Program-made: the position numbers and the translations under genes
DNA from: Pirellulales bacterium
GTDB lineage: Bacteria > Planctomycetota > Planctomycetia > Pirellulales > S012-138
NCBI GenBank assembly: GCA_028066245.1
Contig: JALCBR010000013.1
Location: 1-64,000 of the forward strand
Reading direction: 5' to 3'
Length of the DNA stretch: 64,000 nt
The notes under the pieces: generated by a model
What the model was told of the DNA's origin: nothing
Seen by the model: the letters and a program-made list of their open reading frames with translations, nothing else
Database searches by the model: none
In this document: positions 56,690 through 64,000 of the stretch, piece after piece
Numbering within the stretch: the stretch's first letter is position 1
Layout of the letters: each line of letters begins with the position of its first letter

Positions 56690-58240
56690 ATGACCAGAAA
56701 TATTTCTGTGCCAACGGCCCTGAGCACGTTGCTCTTGGCCGTCTGTAGCGGATTGTGGGGCTGTGGCGATTCAACGCCGGTCACCGCGACTGAGCCCGAG
56801 AACGTGCTCCAGGCAAGCGACACAAATTCCGAGGCGGAAAATCGCTGGATGGTCAGCATGCTCAACGGGAGCAAAATCGCCCATGTGCGGACGTCGCTAG
56901 TCCACCACGATGATGCCCCAGAAGGCAATTCACCAGGTTGGACGGAAGAGGCCGAGATTCAGATGTCCGTAGACCGCTTTGGGCAGCAAGCCGCCCCCAG
57001 CGCCAGTTATCGAGGACAGCTTACAGCCAACGGCCAATTGCTGAGTTTTGAATGCACAACTCGGTTTGGGAAGAAACCTCAACGCATTCATGGCAAGTGG
57101 CAGGCGGGGCAATTGGAAATCAAGCATGAGTCCGGAGAAACGACGACCATAAAATGCCCTGAGGGTTGCGGGGGCTTTTTGGCCGTTGATCTCTCTTTGC
57201 GGCAACAACCTCTCAAGGCCGGCGAGAAACGCACGGTCACACACTACGATGCTGTGACCGGTTCCCTGGCTCGGGAAGAACTGCATGCCAAAACTGAAGA
57301 AGAGACACAATTGCTCGATGGAAAGGCCAGCTTGCTAAGAATTGAACAGACGACGCACTTGGACGCCGAGAACGCGATCACCCAGGTCATTTGGTCAGAT
57401 ATCGAAGGGAACATCCTTAAATCGCAAGCGTTGAATACTGGAAGCGAACAATACGTTGTTAGTAAGGAGCAGGCCCTAGCGAAGCCAGAGACCTCGCTTG
57501 ATCTGGCCTGGGCCACATCCGTGCCGGTGAGCTATTCAATTGCCGATGCTCACCAGACCCTACGGGTCCGCTATCGAGTGCATCTGGAAGCTGCAAATCC
57601 GAGCGCTATCTTTCCTGAAGGAGCGGGGCAGACCGTGACGCCGATTGACGAACACTCTGCCGATCTCATCGTTAAAGCTGTTCGACCGATGCCGTTTGTG
57701 AATAACCTGCGACGCGCTGGTGACACTCCGCCGACAGCGGCGGATGTGCAACCCAACGCTTGGATTCAATCAGACGATGCGCGGGTGATCAACTTGGCAG
57801 AGTCGGTCGCTCTTGACGAGGTTGATTCCTGGAAAGTCGCCCAAGCTTTGGAGCGGCTCGTTCACGACAGCATGCACTCGCGCAATTTCAATACGGCCAT
57901 GGCGTCCGCAGCCGAAGTCGTGCAAACCCGTGAAGGCGACTGCACTGAACATGCGGTCTTGCTGGCTGCGGTCTTGCGTGCCCGTCAAATCCCGGCGCGG
58001 GTTGCCGTAGGGTTGGTGCATACCGAGTCGTTGGGCGGATTTGGCTTTCACATGTGGAATGAAGCCTTCATCCATGGGGCATGGGTTCCGTTGGACGCGA
58101 CGCTGGGACGCGGCGGAACGGGCGCTGGCCACATCCGACTCAACAGCGTCAGTCTGGCGGGCTCCGGCGGACTGGCGAGCCTACTCCCCGTGGCACAAGT
58201 CATGGGACAACTCAAGATCGACGTTCTGGAAGTCGAATAA
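56690..58240 (+). CDS. Transglutaminase-like lipoprotein
   Basis: A 516-aa exported protein. The ATG at 56690 has a GGGAGG ribosome-binding site and opens a lipoprotein signal (TLLLAVCSGLWGC, lipobox Cys near residue 25). The C-terminal part is a transglutaminase-like core: VVQTREGDCTEHAVLLAAVL (Cys), RIPARVAVGLVHTE-like region, GGFGFHMWNEAFIHGAWVPL (His) and DATLG (Asp), so the Cys-His-Asp triad is complete. The N-terminal 350 residues are beta-rich and unassigned. Envelope protein crosslinking or proteolysis is a possible role. Confidence 0.82.
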   Translation: MTRNISVPTALSTLLLAVCSGLWGCGDSTPVTATEPENVLQASDTNSEAENRWMVSMLNGSKIAHVRTSLVHHDDAPEGNSPGWTEEAEIQMSVDRFGQQAAPSASYRGQLTANGQLLSFECTTRFGKKPQRIHGKWQAGQLEIKHESGETTTIKCPEGCGGFLAVDLSLRQQPLKAGEKRTVTHYDAVTGSLAREELHAKTEEETQLLDGKASLLRIEQTTHLDAENAITQVIWSDIEGNILKSQALNTGSEQYVVSKEQALAKPETSLDLAWATSVPVSYSIADAHQTLRVRYRVHLEAANPSAIFPEGAGQTVTPIDEHSADLIVKAVRPMPFVNNLRRAGDTPPTAADVQPNAWIQSDDARVINLAESVALDEVDSWKVAQALERLVHDSMHSRNFNTAMASAAEVVQTREGDCTEHAVLLAAVLRARQIPARVAVGLVHTESLGGFGFHMWNEAFIHGAWVPLDATLGRGGTGAGHIRLNSVSLAGSGGLASLLPVAQVMGQLKIDVLEVE

Positions 58241-58280
58241 CGTTTTTGCGATGTGCCACTCGCGCGGTAGCAAGAAAGAA

Positions 58281-58314
58281 AGCGGCGTTCCAGCCCGAAA
58301 GCTGAAACGCCGCT
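58281..58314. terminator. Hairpin terminator between convergent genes
   Basis: AGCGGCGTTCCAGC and GCTGAAACGCCGCT form a 14-bp stem with one mismatch around the 6-nt loop CCGAAA. It lies 40 bp after the transglutaminase stop and 26 bp before the stop of the convergent M28 peptidase. Read on the minus strand it is followed by CTTTCTTTC, a T-rich tract as in Rho-independent terminators. Confidence 0.65.
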
Positions 58315-58340
58315 TATGATTTGCCATCCGTCGAAGTCGA

Positions 58341-59831
58341 CTATTTCTCTTCGACGTCAACGCGATCATACTTGCCGTGCTCAGCGGCCATGTGCAAAGC
58401 CACGTAGAAGAACCTCGCTGTCGACGCGATCTTGTTGTAGTTGATCTTGGCTGGCTTGTCCGTCGGTTGATGGTAATCCGGGTGGAATCCACCAAAGACA
58501 AAGGCCACCGAGAGACCCTTGCGGTAGAAGCTGGCTTGATCACTGCGGCCGAAGACGCTTTCTTGATCGTACTCGAACTCGAAGTTCACAAACTTGTTGG
58601 CGTCCATCAGCGTCTCGTGCAAATCGGGGTCGCCTCGCTTGCTACCGATGAGATGCAACGTCTTGCGATTTTCCTCGGCCGTTTCGTTTTCAGTCTCTTC
58701 GTCGCGGCCAATCATGTCCATGTTGAACATGCAAACAGCATTTTCCAAAGGTAGCGTAGGATTGTTGGCAAAGTGAGCCGAGCCAAGCAAGCCGATTTCT
58801 TCGCCCGTGAACCACATGAACAGGATGCTCCGTTTGGGTTTGACGGGGTTCTCCGTCATGGCCCGTGCGATGCTCAAGATTGCGGTTGAGCCTGAGCCAT
58901 TATCATCAGCACCGGGGTACACCGTATCTCCGCGCATGCCCAGATGATCGAGGTGCGCACCGATGATAATGAACTCGTCGCGAAGCTCAGGGTCAGAGCC
59001 GGGCAGCCAGGCAAGCACATTCGGCGCTCCGGCTGATTCCTCGCGTACGCGAAGCTGCAAACTGACCTCCGCGTCGACCGCATGTGACTCGGTACCTTCA
59101 GCCTTTTCCACGTCAAGCCAATCGGTATCTCCGCTGACGGCCTCAATCAACTTCACCGCAGCGTCGCGGGAGATCGTCCCGCCAATGCTGGAGCCACCCC
59201 TGCCACGGCGACCGCCTCGAACTAACTGCGAGGCGTACACAGGCTCACCTTCGGTAACTTGCAGCGCCGCGACTGGACCTGCTCGCCCGATGACAAACGA
59301 AGCGCGCCGCTGGGCAGTTCGGTCCGCCGTGTAGATCACGAACTTGTCGCGGAGATCAATGCCTTCTGGCATTTGGCGAACGTTACCTTTCATCGTCAGA
59401 AAAACAACCTTGCCAGCGACTTGGGGCACGTCCGTCGTGCGATCAAAACCGAGGTTGCCTTTGGCCTCAATCACAAGACCATTGGGACCAGTGAGCGTTG
59501 TTTGCGTCGGATCGACCGATCGCTTGGTCATGGGAAGATACTGGAAGTATGTGTTGCCTTCGCCTTTCGGTTCCAAACCGAACTCGGCCGCTTTTCCTGC
59601 AACCCAAAAGGCGGCTTTCGTATAGCCTGTTTGGCCTGTGCCGCGTCCTTGAAACTTGGGACCGGCAAGCAACGAGAGCCAATCTTCAGCTTGCTCTTCG
59701 GTGATTGTTTCGAACCCGGTCTTGAGGTCTGCAGTGATAGGGCTTGCGCCCTCAAACTGAGCAAACGCAGGGCTTGCGCACAGCACACAAGCGGCTAACA
59801 CCAGCAGGCCCGCTGAGATTCGTGTTTGCAT
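58341..59831 (-). CDS. Secreted M28-family zinc aminopeptidase
   Basis: A 496-aa exported metallopeptidase. MQTRISAGLLVLAACVLCAS begins a signal peptide ending near PAFAQ. The ATG is 59831, or the ATG just before it at 59834. Zinc ligands and the catalytic Glu are visible: IIGAHLDHLG (His), GADDNGSGS (Asp), WFTGEEIGLLGS (Glu-Glu), DMIGRDEE (Asp) and HPDYHQPTD (His). The N-terminal region holds an inserted PA-like segment (GRAGPVAALQVTEGEPVYAS). It is single, with a hairpin at the 3' side. Confidence 0.9.
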   Translation of the reverse strand: MQTRISAGLLVLAACVLCASPAFAQFEGASPITADLKTGFETITEEQAEDWLSLLAGPKFQGRGTGQTGYTKAAFWVAGKAAEFGLEPKGEGNTYFQYLPMTKRSVDPTQTTLTGPNGLVIEAKGNLGFDRTTDVPQVAGKVVFLTMKGNVRQMPEGIDLRDKFVIYTADRTAQRRASFVIGRAGPVAALQVTEGEPVYASQLVRGGRRGRGGSSIGGTISRDAAVKLIEAVSGDTDWLDVEKAEGTESHAVDAEVSLQLRVREESAGAPNVLAWLPGSDPELRDEFIIIGAHLDHLGMRGDTVYPGADDNGSGSTAILSIARAMTENPVKPKRSILFMWFTGEEIGLLGSAHFANNPTLPLENAVCMFNMDMIGRDEETENETAEENRKTLHLIGSKRGDPDLHETLMDANKFVNFEFEYDQESVFGRSDQASFYRKGLSVAFVFGGFHPDYHQPTDKPAKINYNKIASTARFFYVALHMAAEHGKYDRVDVEEK

Positions 59832-60974
59832 CATTGGTTCCGTGGAGAGGGAGTGGAGGACAGGAAGCATGATTGGCGGGATCAAGTTGGCAGTTTAATT
59901 GGCATGCTTCTCCCAAGCAACGAAATGCAGCCATCTTGGCCTTTGACCACTAAAAGTGGCCTGCTTTTGTGGGTTTTCGCCGTACGTTGGCTAACAGACC
60001 TGCAAGGCATTCCTCAAACAGGCTCGCTCTTGGCCGATGATTCATCAGAGTTCTTTTCTATTTCATGCGCCGCTCTTGCCCTCTCTAGCCCAAAGGCGAG
60101 GTTGCTCTTTGTCAATTTGGAAAACACAGCAGCCAAGAAAACAGAGAATGCAGAGACCTCTTGACCGTAAACTGATCAGCGCTACGGTCTGACGAGGCGG
60201 TTGACACCCCTCTAGGACACACTGGTGGATTGACTCCTGGCGCGCCTGTTGGAACCCCTGTTGGCGCGCCTGTTAGAACTTTCGCCAAAACCACCCGTGG
60301 GAGGGAGGGGAATACCGCTTGTCTTGGGGCAGTGGACAAGCAAAAAGCGATCGCAGAAGTTCTCTCGCGCCGCGACGGTTTGGACACCGTGTCGTTCTCA
60401 TTTTCATCCTCGCAGGTTTTGCCAGGCCGGTATTCGTCTGCGCTCCTTTTGGGTACCGGTATTCCGGTCCGGCACAATCAACCACGCATTCTGACTTCGC
60501 GATCTGCGTGCTCACTCATGGAGGCGAAGCGACAAAGCTTCGGCAACGCTGATCGACTCATCGCCAATGCAAAGTTGTGCCGACAACAATCAAGTTTCGC
60601 ACACGCTCAATGAAGCTGCCACTGAAGCGAGAATTGATCGAAGCAAGAACTCACCAAAGGCACGAAACGTTCAGCCGCGCGCAGTCCTGCCAATAGAGAT
60701 CCGTGATTCCCTACTTCCGGAGTTAGTCGAAACGTGCAACAGATGAGGTAACAATTGCGAACTTTCCGTCACCGATATGGGTCGTCCAAAGAGGAAAGCC
60801 CTCCAATTGCCTGTTGATGCCGTGTTGTTCCTGTTCCCCTAACAAGGTCGGTCGTTATATTGGGATCGGTAGGTGCAGCGACGTCAAATTCTGTGGGGCT
60901 CGGCAGGTGATAGCTCAGCCATCCTTAGCGTGCCTGCGCGATTGCAGTGACGCAAAGACTCGCCGGCCAATCCA
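59832..60974. other. 1.1-kb stretch without a convincing gene, next to tRNA-Arg
   Basis: Only short ORFs overlap each other here. None carries a recognisable domain, signal or good start. Two copies of TGGCGCGCCTGTTRGAAC occur at 60238-60255 and 60262-60279 (24-bp period). In one frame they read as Gly-Ala-Pro/Gly-Val-Pro repeats. The base pattern looks like decayed or foreign sequence. The stretch is listed because it directly borders the integrative region. Confidence 0.45.
60238..60279. repeat. Two direct repeats of an 18-bp unit
   Basis: TGGCGCGCCTGTTGGAAC and TGGCGCGCCTGTTAGAAC differ at one base and are spaced by 24 bp start to start. Each contains the palindrome GGCGCGCC. Function unknown. 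Confidence 0.6.
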
Positions 60975-61048
60975 GCGCCCGTAGCTCAACTGGATAGAGC
61001 AGCGGACTTCTAATCCGCAGGTTGCAGGTTCGATTCCTGCCGGGCGTA
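60975..61048 (+). tRNA. tRNA-Arg (anticodon UCU)
   Basis: A complete cloverleaf. The acceptor stem GCGCCCG pairs with CGGGCGT (one G-U pair) and is followed by discriminator A. The D-arm is GCTC...GAGC. The anticodon stem GCGGA/TCCGC encloses the loop CTTCTAA with anticodon TCT at 61009-61011, reading AGA. The T-arm is GCAGG TTCGATT CCTGC. No CCA is encoded. The stop codon of the recombinase lies 5 bp downstream on the opposite strand, which is the classical position of an element integrated into a tRNA 3' end. Confidence 0.95.
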
Positions 61049-61053
61049 CTGAT

Positions 61054-62226
61054 CTAGCAATGGGTTACGTCGATTGCCTGTTGGCGAATTTGCTTAGTGG
61101 GACCTGAAATGGGACTTTTGTGCGCATCCTGAGACGCTTTGTACGCATCCCACAGCTGCCCGGCCATCTCATCGGCATCATGCCAGACGTAGAATCGCAA
61201 GCTTGTCTGAATGCTCTTGTGTCGCATCAGACGTTGTAAGACGGCCGGCATCACGCGCTTGCTCCAACGAGTGCCAAAGCTTCGCCGCAGATCGTGCGCT
61301 GATGCTGTCTTGCCGGGTCCCACGAGAACGCCTGCCTTCGAGCCGATCGCTGAGACCTTTCGTCCCGCAGCTTCCGCCGTCTCTACAGGCAACTCAAAAA
61401 CGGCGCCCGTTCGCTCCGCTTCGGGAGTCTCCGCCAAGAACAGAGCAAACTCTGGCGCACAGGGCCATAGCTCGGCTCTTTTGGCCTTCTGACTGCCAGC
61501 GCCGAACTTGAGAAAGGCGCGACCGTCAGGGCGTAAGACAGCTTGCAGCTCCACGTCCGGGTCCCACGAAAGCCGAAACGCTTCCGAGAGCCTGAGACCA
61601 GACCACCACAGTCCAGTGATGAATCGCTGCCAGGTCGCGGCGTCTTTACGGCCACTCTGGACAGACAGCATCCGCTCATACTCTTCGGCGGTGATCGCGC
61701 GCCCTTTCATCGTGTCATTGGACAACTTCGGCGGCGTGACCTTGGGCGTGAAAGTCAACAAACCGAGCGAATACGCCCACCGGAGCGCCGCTTTGATGTG
61801 ACGGCAGTTCATGGCGACCGTCTGATGGGATCTTGTTTTCTTGGTCCGCTCCGACTTCTCGGCTGCCAGCTCGGTAACGAACTTGCTGAGGTTTGCTGGT
61901 GTCAGGTCACGCAAGAACCTGGGCTTGAGGACGCGCTCAAGGTGGTCGAATGCCACGTCGTACGCATCGCACGTCCTCTTTGCTAGTCCGCGCCTGGCTT
62001 CCGCCTCGTGCCGCTGACGGAATTCATCCCACTTGATCGCATCTGGTGCGCAGCCGGCCCGGAGTTCCTTTTCCAGCTTGGCCGCGGCTCGCTCGGCTTC
62101 ACGACGGTTGACCGTCTTGGCTGATCGTTTGCGCACCTGACCTATGGAAGGATCAGTCCACCGCAGTTGCAGGAACTTACGCCCCTTCTCTGCGAGGACA
62201 TGGACATTGAGTTGGGTTGGAATCAT
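61054..62226 (-). CDS. Tyrosine recombinase (integrase) of a tRNA-associated element
   Basis: A 390-aa integrase. The N-terminal part has a SAM-like DNA-binding core (YDVAFDHLERVLKPRFLRDL, TPANLSKFVTELAAE). The catalytic domain shows the first Arg in GLWWSGLRLSEAFRLSW, then AHDLRRSFGTRW (HxxR), and the nucleophile Tyr in RHKSIQTSLRFYVWHD. The stop codon is 5 bp from the 3' end of tRNA-Arg, so it probably catalysed integration there. It is the last of a (-) run, 8 bp after the MltR-like gene. An AGGAA precedes the ATG at 62226. Confidence 0.92.
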   Translation of the reverse strand: MIPTQLNVHVLAEKGRKFLQLRWTDPSIGQVRKRSAKTVNRREAERAAAKLEKELRAGCAPDAIKWDEFRQRHEAEARRGLAKRTCDAYDVAFDHLERVLKPRFLRDLTPANLSKFVTELAAEKSERTKKTRSHQTVAMNCRHIKAALRWAYSLGLLTFTPKVTPPKLSNDTMKGRAITAEEYERMLSVQSGRKDAATWQRFITGLWWSGLRLSEAFRLSWDPDVELQAVLRPDGRAFLKFGAGSQKAKRAELWPCAPEFALFLAETPEAERTGAVFELPVETAEAAGRKVSAIGSKAGVLVGPGKTASAHDLRRSFGTRWSKRVMPAVLQRLMRHKSIQTSLRFYVWHDADEMAGQLWDAYKASQDAHKSPISGPTKQIRQQAIDVTHC

Positions 62227-62234
62227 TTGCGTTC

Positions 62235-62726
62235 CTATTCTGAAGATGTGCTGACAACCGGCGGAAACGCATCAACATCCGTCGGCTTCGGCTCCGCGAG
62301 AACCTGGGGAGTTGGTGGTACGGTGCGGCGCGACAACCGGGCCACAAGCGCGCAAGTGACGTACAGAAGACGTTCAAGCGGCAACTTAAGTTCATCGTGC
62401 ATACGCAGCGAGTCTGCGTATATCTTCCACGTGTGAAGACCGTCAATAGCTTGTTGGTCATCGTCATCAAACCCGTCTGCTCTGAAGTCGTGAGCGCACC
62501 GATTTCGAATCTTGCGAATTGCGTGAAGGTCATCCTTCTCGTTTGCGGTAACCAAGCCAACGTCGTATGCCCTGTTGATCCGACCGAAGAAATCCTTGTT
62601 CTCCCCGGTGAGTTTGCCCAGCCGTTCGTCGAAGTACGCGGCTGCAACTATCGCTGCAACGCGTTCACCATGTCCTTCGAGAAACTTGGAAATCTCCACT
62701 AGATTTTCGTCTCCGGTAAATTTCAT
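62235..62726 (-). CDS. MltR-like protein
   Basis: A 163-aa protein. The ATG at 62726 (MKFTGDENLVEISKFLEGHG) is chosen because GGAGAG lies 7 bp upstream, while ATGs further up lack a ribosome-binding site. The body IVAAAYFDERLGKLTGENKD, FGRINRAYDVGLVTANEKDD and LHAIRKIRNRCAHDF resembles the mannitol repressor MltR domain, whose members in mobile elements are not tied to mannitol. No DNA-binding motif is seen. Its role in the element is unknown. It lies between the integrase and the HTH-receiver gene. Confidence 0.7.
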   Translation of the reverse strand: MKFTGDENLVEISKFLEGHGERVAAIVAAAYFDERLGKLTGENKDFFGRINRAYDVGLVTANEKDDLHAIRKIRNRCAHDFRADGFDDDDQQAIDGLHTWKIYADSLRMHDELKLPLERLLYVTCALVARLSRRTVPPTPQVLAEPKPTDVDAFPPVVSTSSE

Positions 62727-62884
62727 TGCTTCTCTCCAGGCTGGTGTCATGTGTCGCGTTTTCATCTTGCAAAGCATGCCCGCGGAGTTGCAACCCCGCA
62801 GGCAGTTTTCGTGGTCGTGGCATGGTTACCTCCCAGGGTTAAAGGTGTGTCCCATCTGAGTCAGCACTTGGTGAACGGTGACGG

Positions 62885-63433
62885 CTACGGTCGTTGTGAT
62901 GATGGCTTTCCTTGTTGCGCTCGTTCGACGCTTCGCGTGACGTACTGGGCCAGCCTCTTCGCTAGCCGTTCTGGATCGGCGGCGTCCAGCGTGATGGGTT
63001 TCACCGGGACAACGACCGGCTTCCATTGGGCGAACGCAAGGATTTGTTCAACCACCAAGACCACTTCCGGCCAGGTCTCATCGACCAGCACAACCAGCGG
63101 CGGAAACTGTCGTAGCGTCACGCCAGCTTCAAAGTCCGTCGCGGCTCTGTGCAGAGAAATTCCATCAGGCAGATGAACCTGAATCGCCTCGGCGAAGCCT
63201 GACTGCTGCGTCAGCATCAGGACGTCGGGGCTTTCTACTTCCACAGCGCCGGCAAACGGAATGCCCCGCTCACGTAGGAACGCGTGCACGTCACACCGGC
63301 GGAAGCGGTAGGGGTGGCCGGTCTTTGGTTTCCATGCGCGAAGCTTTCCCGACTTGGCCCAACTCTGGACGGTTCCCCAAGCAACGCACGCCATGCGTTG
63401 CACGTCGGCAGGCATCAGAACGTCTTCGTTCAT
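62885..63433 (-). CDS. Excisionase-type HTH protein with receiver-like C-terminus
   Basis: A 182-aa protein. Residues 1-55 (LMPADVQRMACVAWGTVQSW, SKGKL-like turn, GHPYRFRRCDVHAFLRERG) form a MerR/excisionase-like winged helix-turn-helix. Residues 67-170 look like a receiver domain: SPDVLMLTQQSGFAEAIQVH, then FPPLVVLVDETWPEV with an Asp where the phosphoacceptor would stand, and VVVPVKPITL with a KP pair. The acidic pocket residues of true receivers are replaced by TQQ, so phosphorylation is doubtful. It overlaps the upstream recombinase gene by 4 bp (ATGA). Confidence 0.75.
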   Translation of the reverse strand: MNEDVLMPADVQRMACVAWGTVQSWAKSGKLRAWKPKTGHPYRFRRCDVHAFLRERGIPFAGAVEVESPDVLMLTQQSGFAEAIQVHLPDGISLHRAATDFEAGVTLRQFPPLVVLVDETWPEVVLVVEQILAFAQWKPVVVPVKPITLDAADPERLAKRLAQYVTRSVERAQQGKPSSQRP

Positions 63434-64000
63434 ACCACACCTCCCGAGATGACCGCCGGCAGGGGGACGTGGTAGACCTTACGGACCGCGGCCAGCTGGC
63501 TTTCGTCAAGATAGCTGTTCTCGGTCGTCCTTCGGGACGTGTGCATGAGCGCCGCTGTCGCATCCATGCCAGCCAGTTCAATCAACGTGGCGTAAGTCCG
63601 GCGGCATTTGTGAAACTTGTTCTGGCGAATGATCGGCAATCCAGATCGCATCAGGACCCTGTCGTAGCGATTGTACAGCGTTGATGCGGTCCAACCCTGA
63701 CCGAACATCAGCTCAGCATCAGGGTCAATCGTCCGCATCCATTTGAGCGGAATGCGAACATGATCCCGCAGCGTGTAAGTCGCTCGTTTGAATCCGCCCT
63801 TACGAATTTCTGCCGGGACGTTAAGGACGCCTGATTCTTCGTGGTAGTGATCCCAGCGAACGGCCAACGTCTCACCAATCCGGGCGCCGGTCTCCAGCAG
63901 AAACAGATGCAGCGTGCGCCACCACAGCGGGCCGGGATACTTGCCAACCGGGAGATCTTCCTTGGCAATAGCGTCAAACAGCTGCTTGAGTTCGTCGGCT
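63430..64000 (-). CDS. Second tyrosine recombinase, 5' part outside the window
   Basis: The C-terminal catalytic domain of another integrase, open to the right edge. The ORF track begins it at an internal TTG (63867), but the frame continues upstream as PGPLWWRTLHLFLLETGARI, then GETLAVRWDHY with the first catalytic Arg. The HxxR is in KFHKCRRTYATLIELAGMD, and the nucleophile is in MHTSRRTTENSYLDES. It is translationally coupled to the HTH-receiver gene by an ATGA overlap. Its sequence differs from the tRNA-adjacent recombinase. Confidence 0.85.
   Translation of the reverse strand, partial: ADELKQLFDAIAKEDLPVGKYPGPLWWRTLHLFLLETGARIGETLAVRWDHYHEESGVLNVPAEIRKGGFKRATYTLRDHVRIPLKWMRTIDPDAELMFGQGWTASTLYNRYDRVLMRSGLPIIRQNKFHKCRRTYATLIELAGMDATAALMHTSRRTTENSYLDESQLAAVRKVYHVPLPAVISGGVV

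Noticed and set aside
60112-60477. 121-aa ORF on - strand with GAPTGVPTGAPG
   Set aside because: The Gly-Pro repeats derive from the 24-bp DNA repeat. No ribosome-binding site, signal or domain was seen, so it was not called a gene.

Overview
The window looks like a chromosomal segment of a planctomycete, probably Pirellulales-like. This is inferred from gene content and style, not from a marker gene. Pointers are the many exported lineage-type proteins, the ECF sigma factor with a non-zinc anti-sigma-like partner and a secreted PDZ protein, two zinc-ribbon membrane proteins, a DUF255 lipoprotein, and mostly short unidirectional operons separated by single genes. Most of the window is housekeeping. 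The last 3 kb is a mobile region.

Layout. 1-7.0 kb (+): end of ispD, tyrS, a small hypothetical, tsaD, a secreted protein with an internally duplicated domain, pyrF, a VTT-type membrane protein and a tiny membrane ORF. 7.2-10.6 kb (-): a five-gene run dnaJ-like > membrane protein > rnpA > yidD > methyltransferase, then a short membrane/coiled-coil protein. 10.8-13.4 kb (+): a cobalamin-binding-like (BtuF fold) protein, a PII protein and an FAD monooxygenase. 13.4-22.8 kb: mainly (-), with a compact uvrA, xylA, zinc-ribbon and hypothetical membrane proteins and ruvA, plus a TlpA-like thioredoxin on (+). 23-28.6 kb (-): flagellar export cluster fliL-fliN-fliO-fliP-fliQ-fliR-flhB, with no fliM. 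29-35.3 kb (+): DUF255 lipoprotein, DUF58 plus BatA/VWA pair, methyltransferase. 35.5-39.3 kb (-): ECF sigma factor > anti-sigma-like protein > PDZ repeat protein. 39.8-48.1 kb: amidase, zinc-ribbon membrane protein, an incomplete sugar ABC transporter (one permease plus a binding protein), a PQQ-type beta-propeller and a Gfo/Idh/MocA oxidoreductase. 48.1-60 kb: menG/ubiE, glcD, a hypothetical, a CoA-binding protein, a class III aminotransferase, a TolB-like propeller, mobB, a hypothetical, a transglutaminase lipoprotein and an M28 peptidase.

60.97-64 kb: a tRNA-Arg(UCU) gene is followed 5 bp later by the stop codon of a tyrosine recombinase. Behind it, all on (-), lie an MltR-like protein, an excisionase-type HTH protein with a receiver-like C-terminus, and a second tyrosine recombinase cut by the window edge. 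This is the edge of an integrative element in the tRNA gene.

The most interesting signals are: (i) the recombinase / HTH-receiver / MltR / recombinase cassette; (ii) the sigma/anti-sigma/PDZ module, whose PDZ protein carries a duplicated domain and is preceded by two identical 12-mers at 22-bp spacing; (iii) a UvrA about 110 residues shorter than E. coli UvrA at one internal position; (iv) a secreted protein built from two copies of an undescribed domain. Identifications come from reading the protein sequences. No database search was possible.
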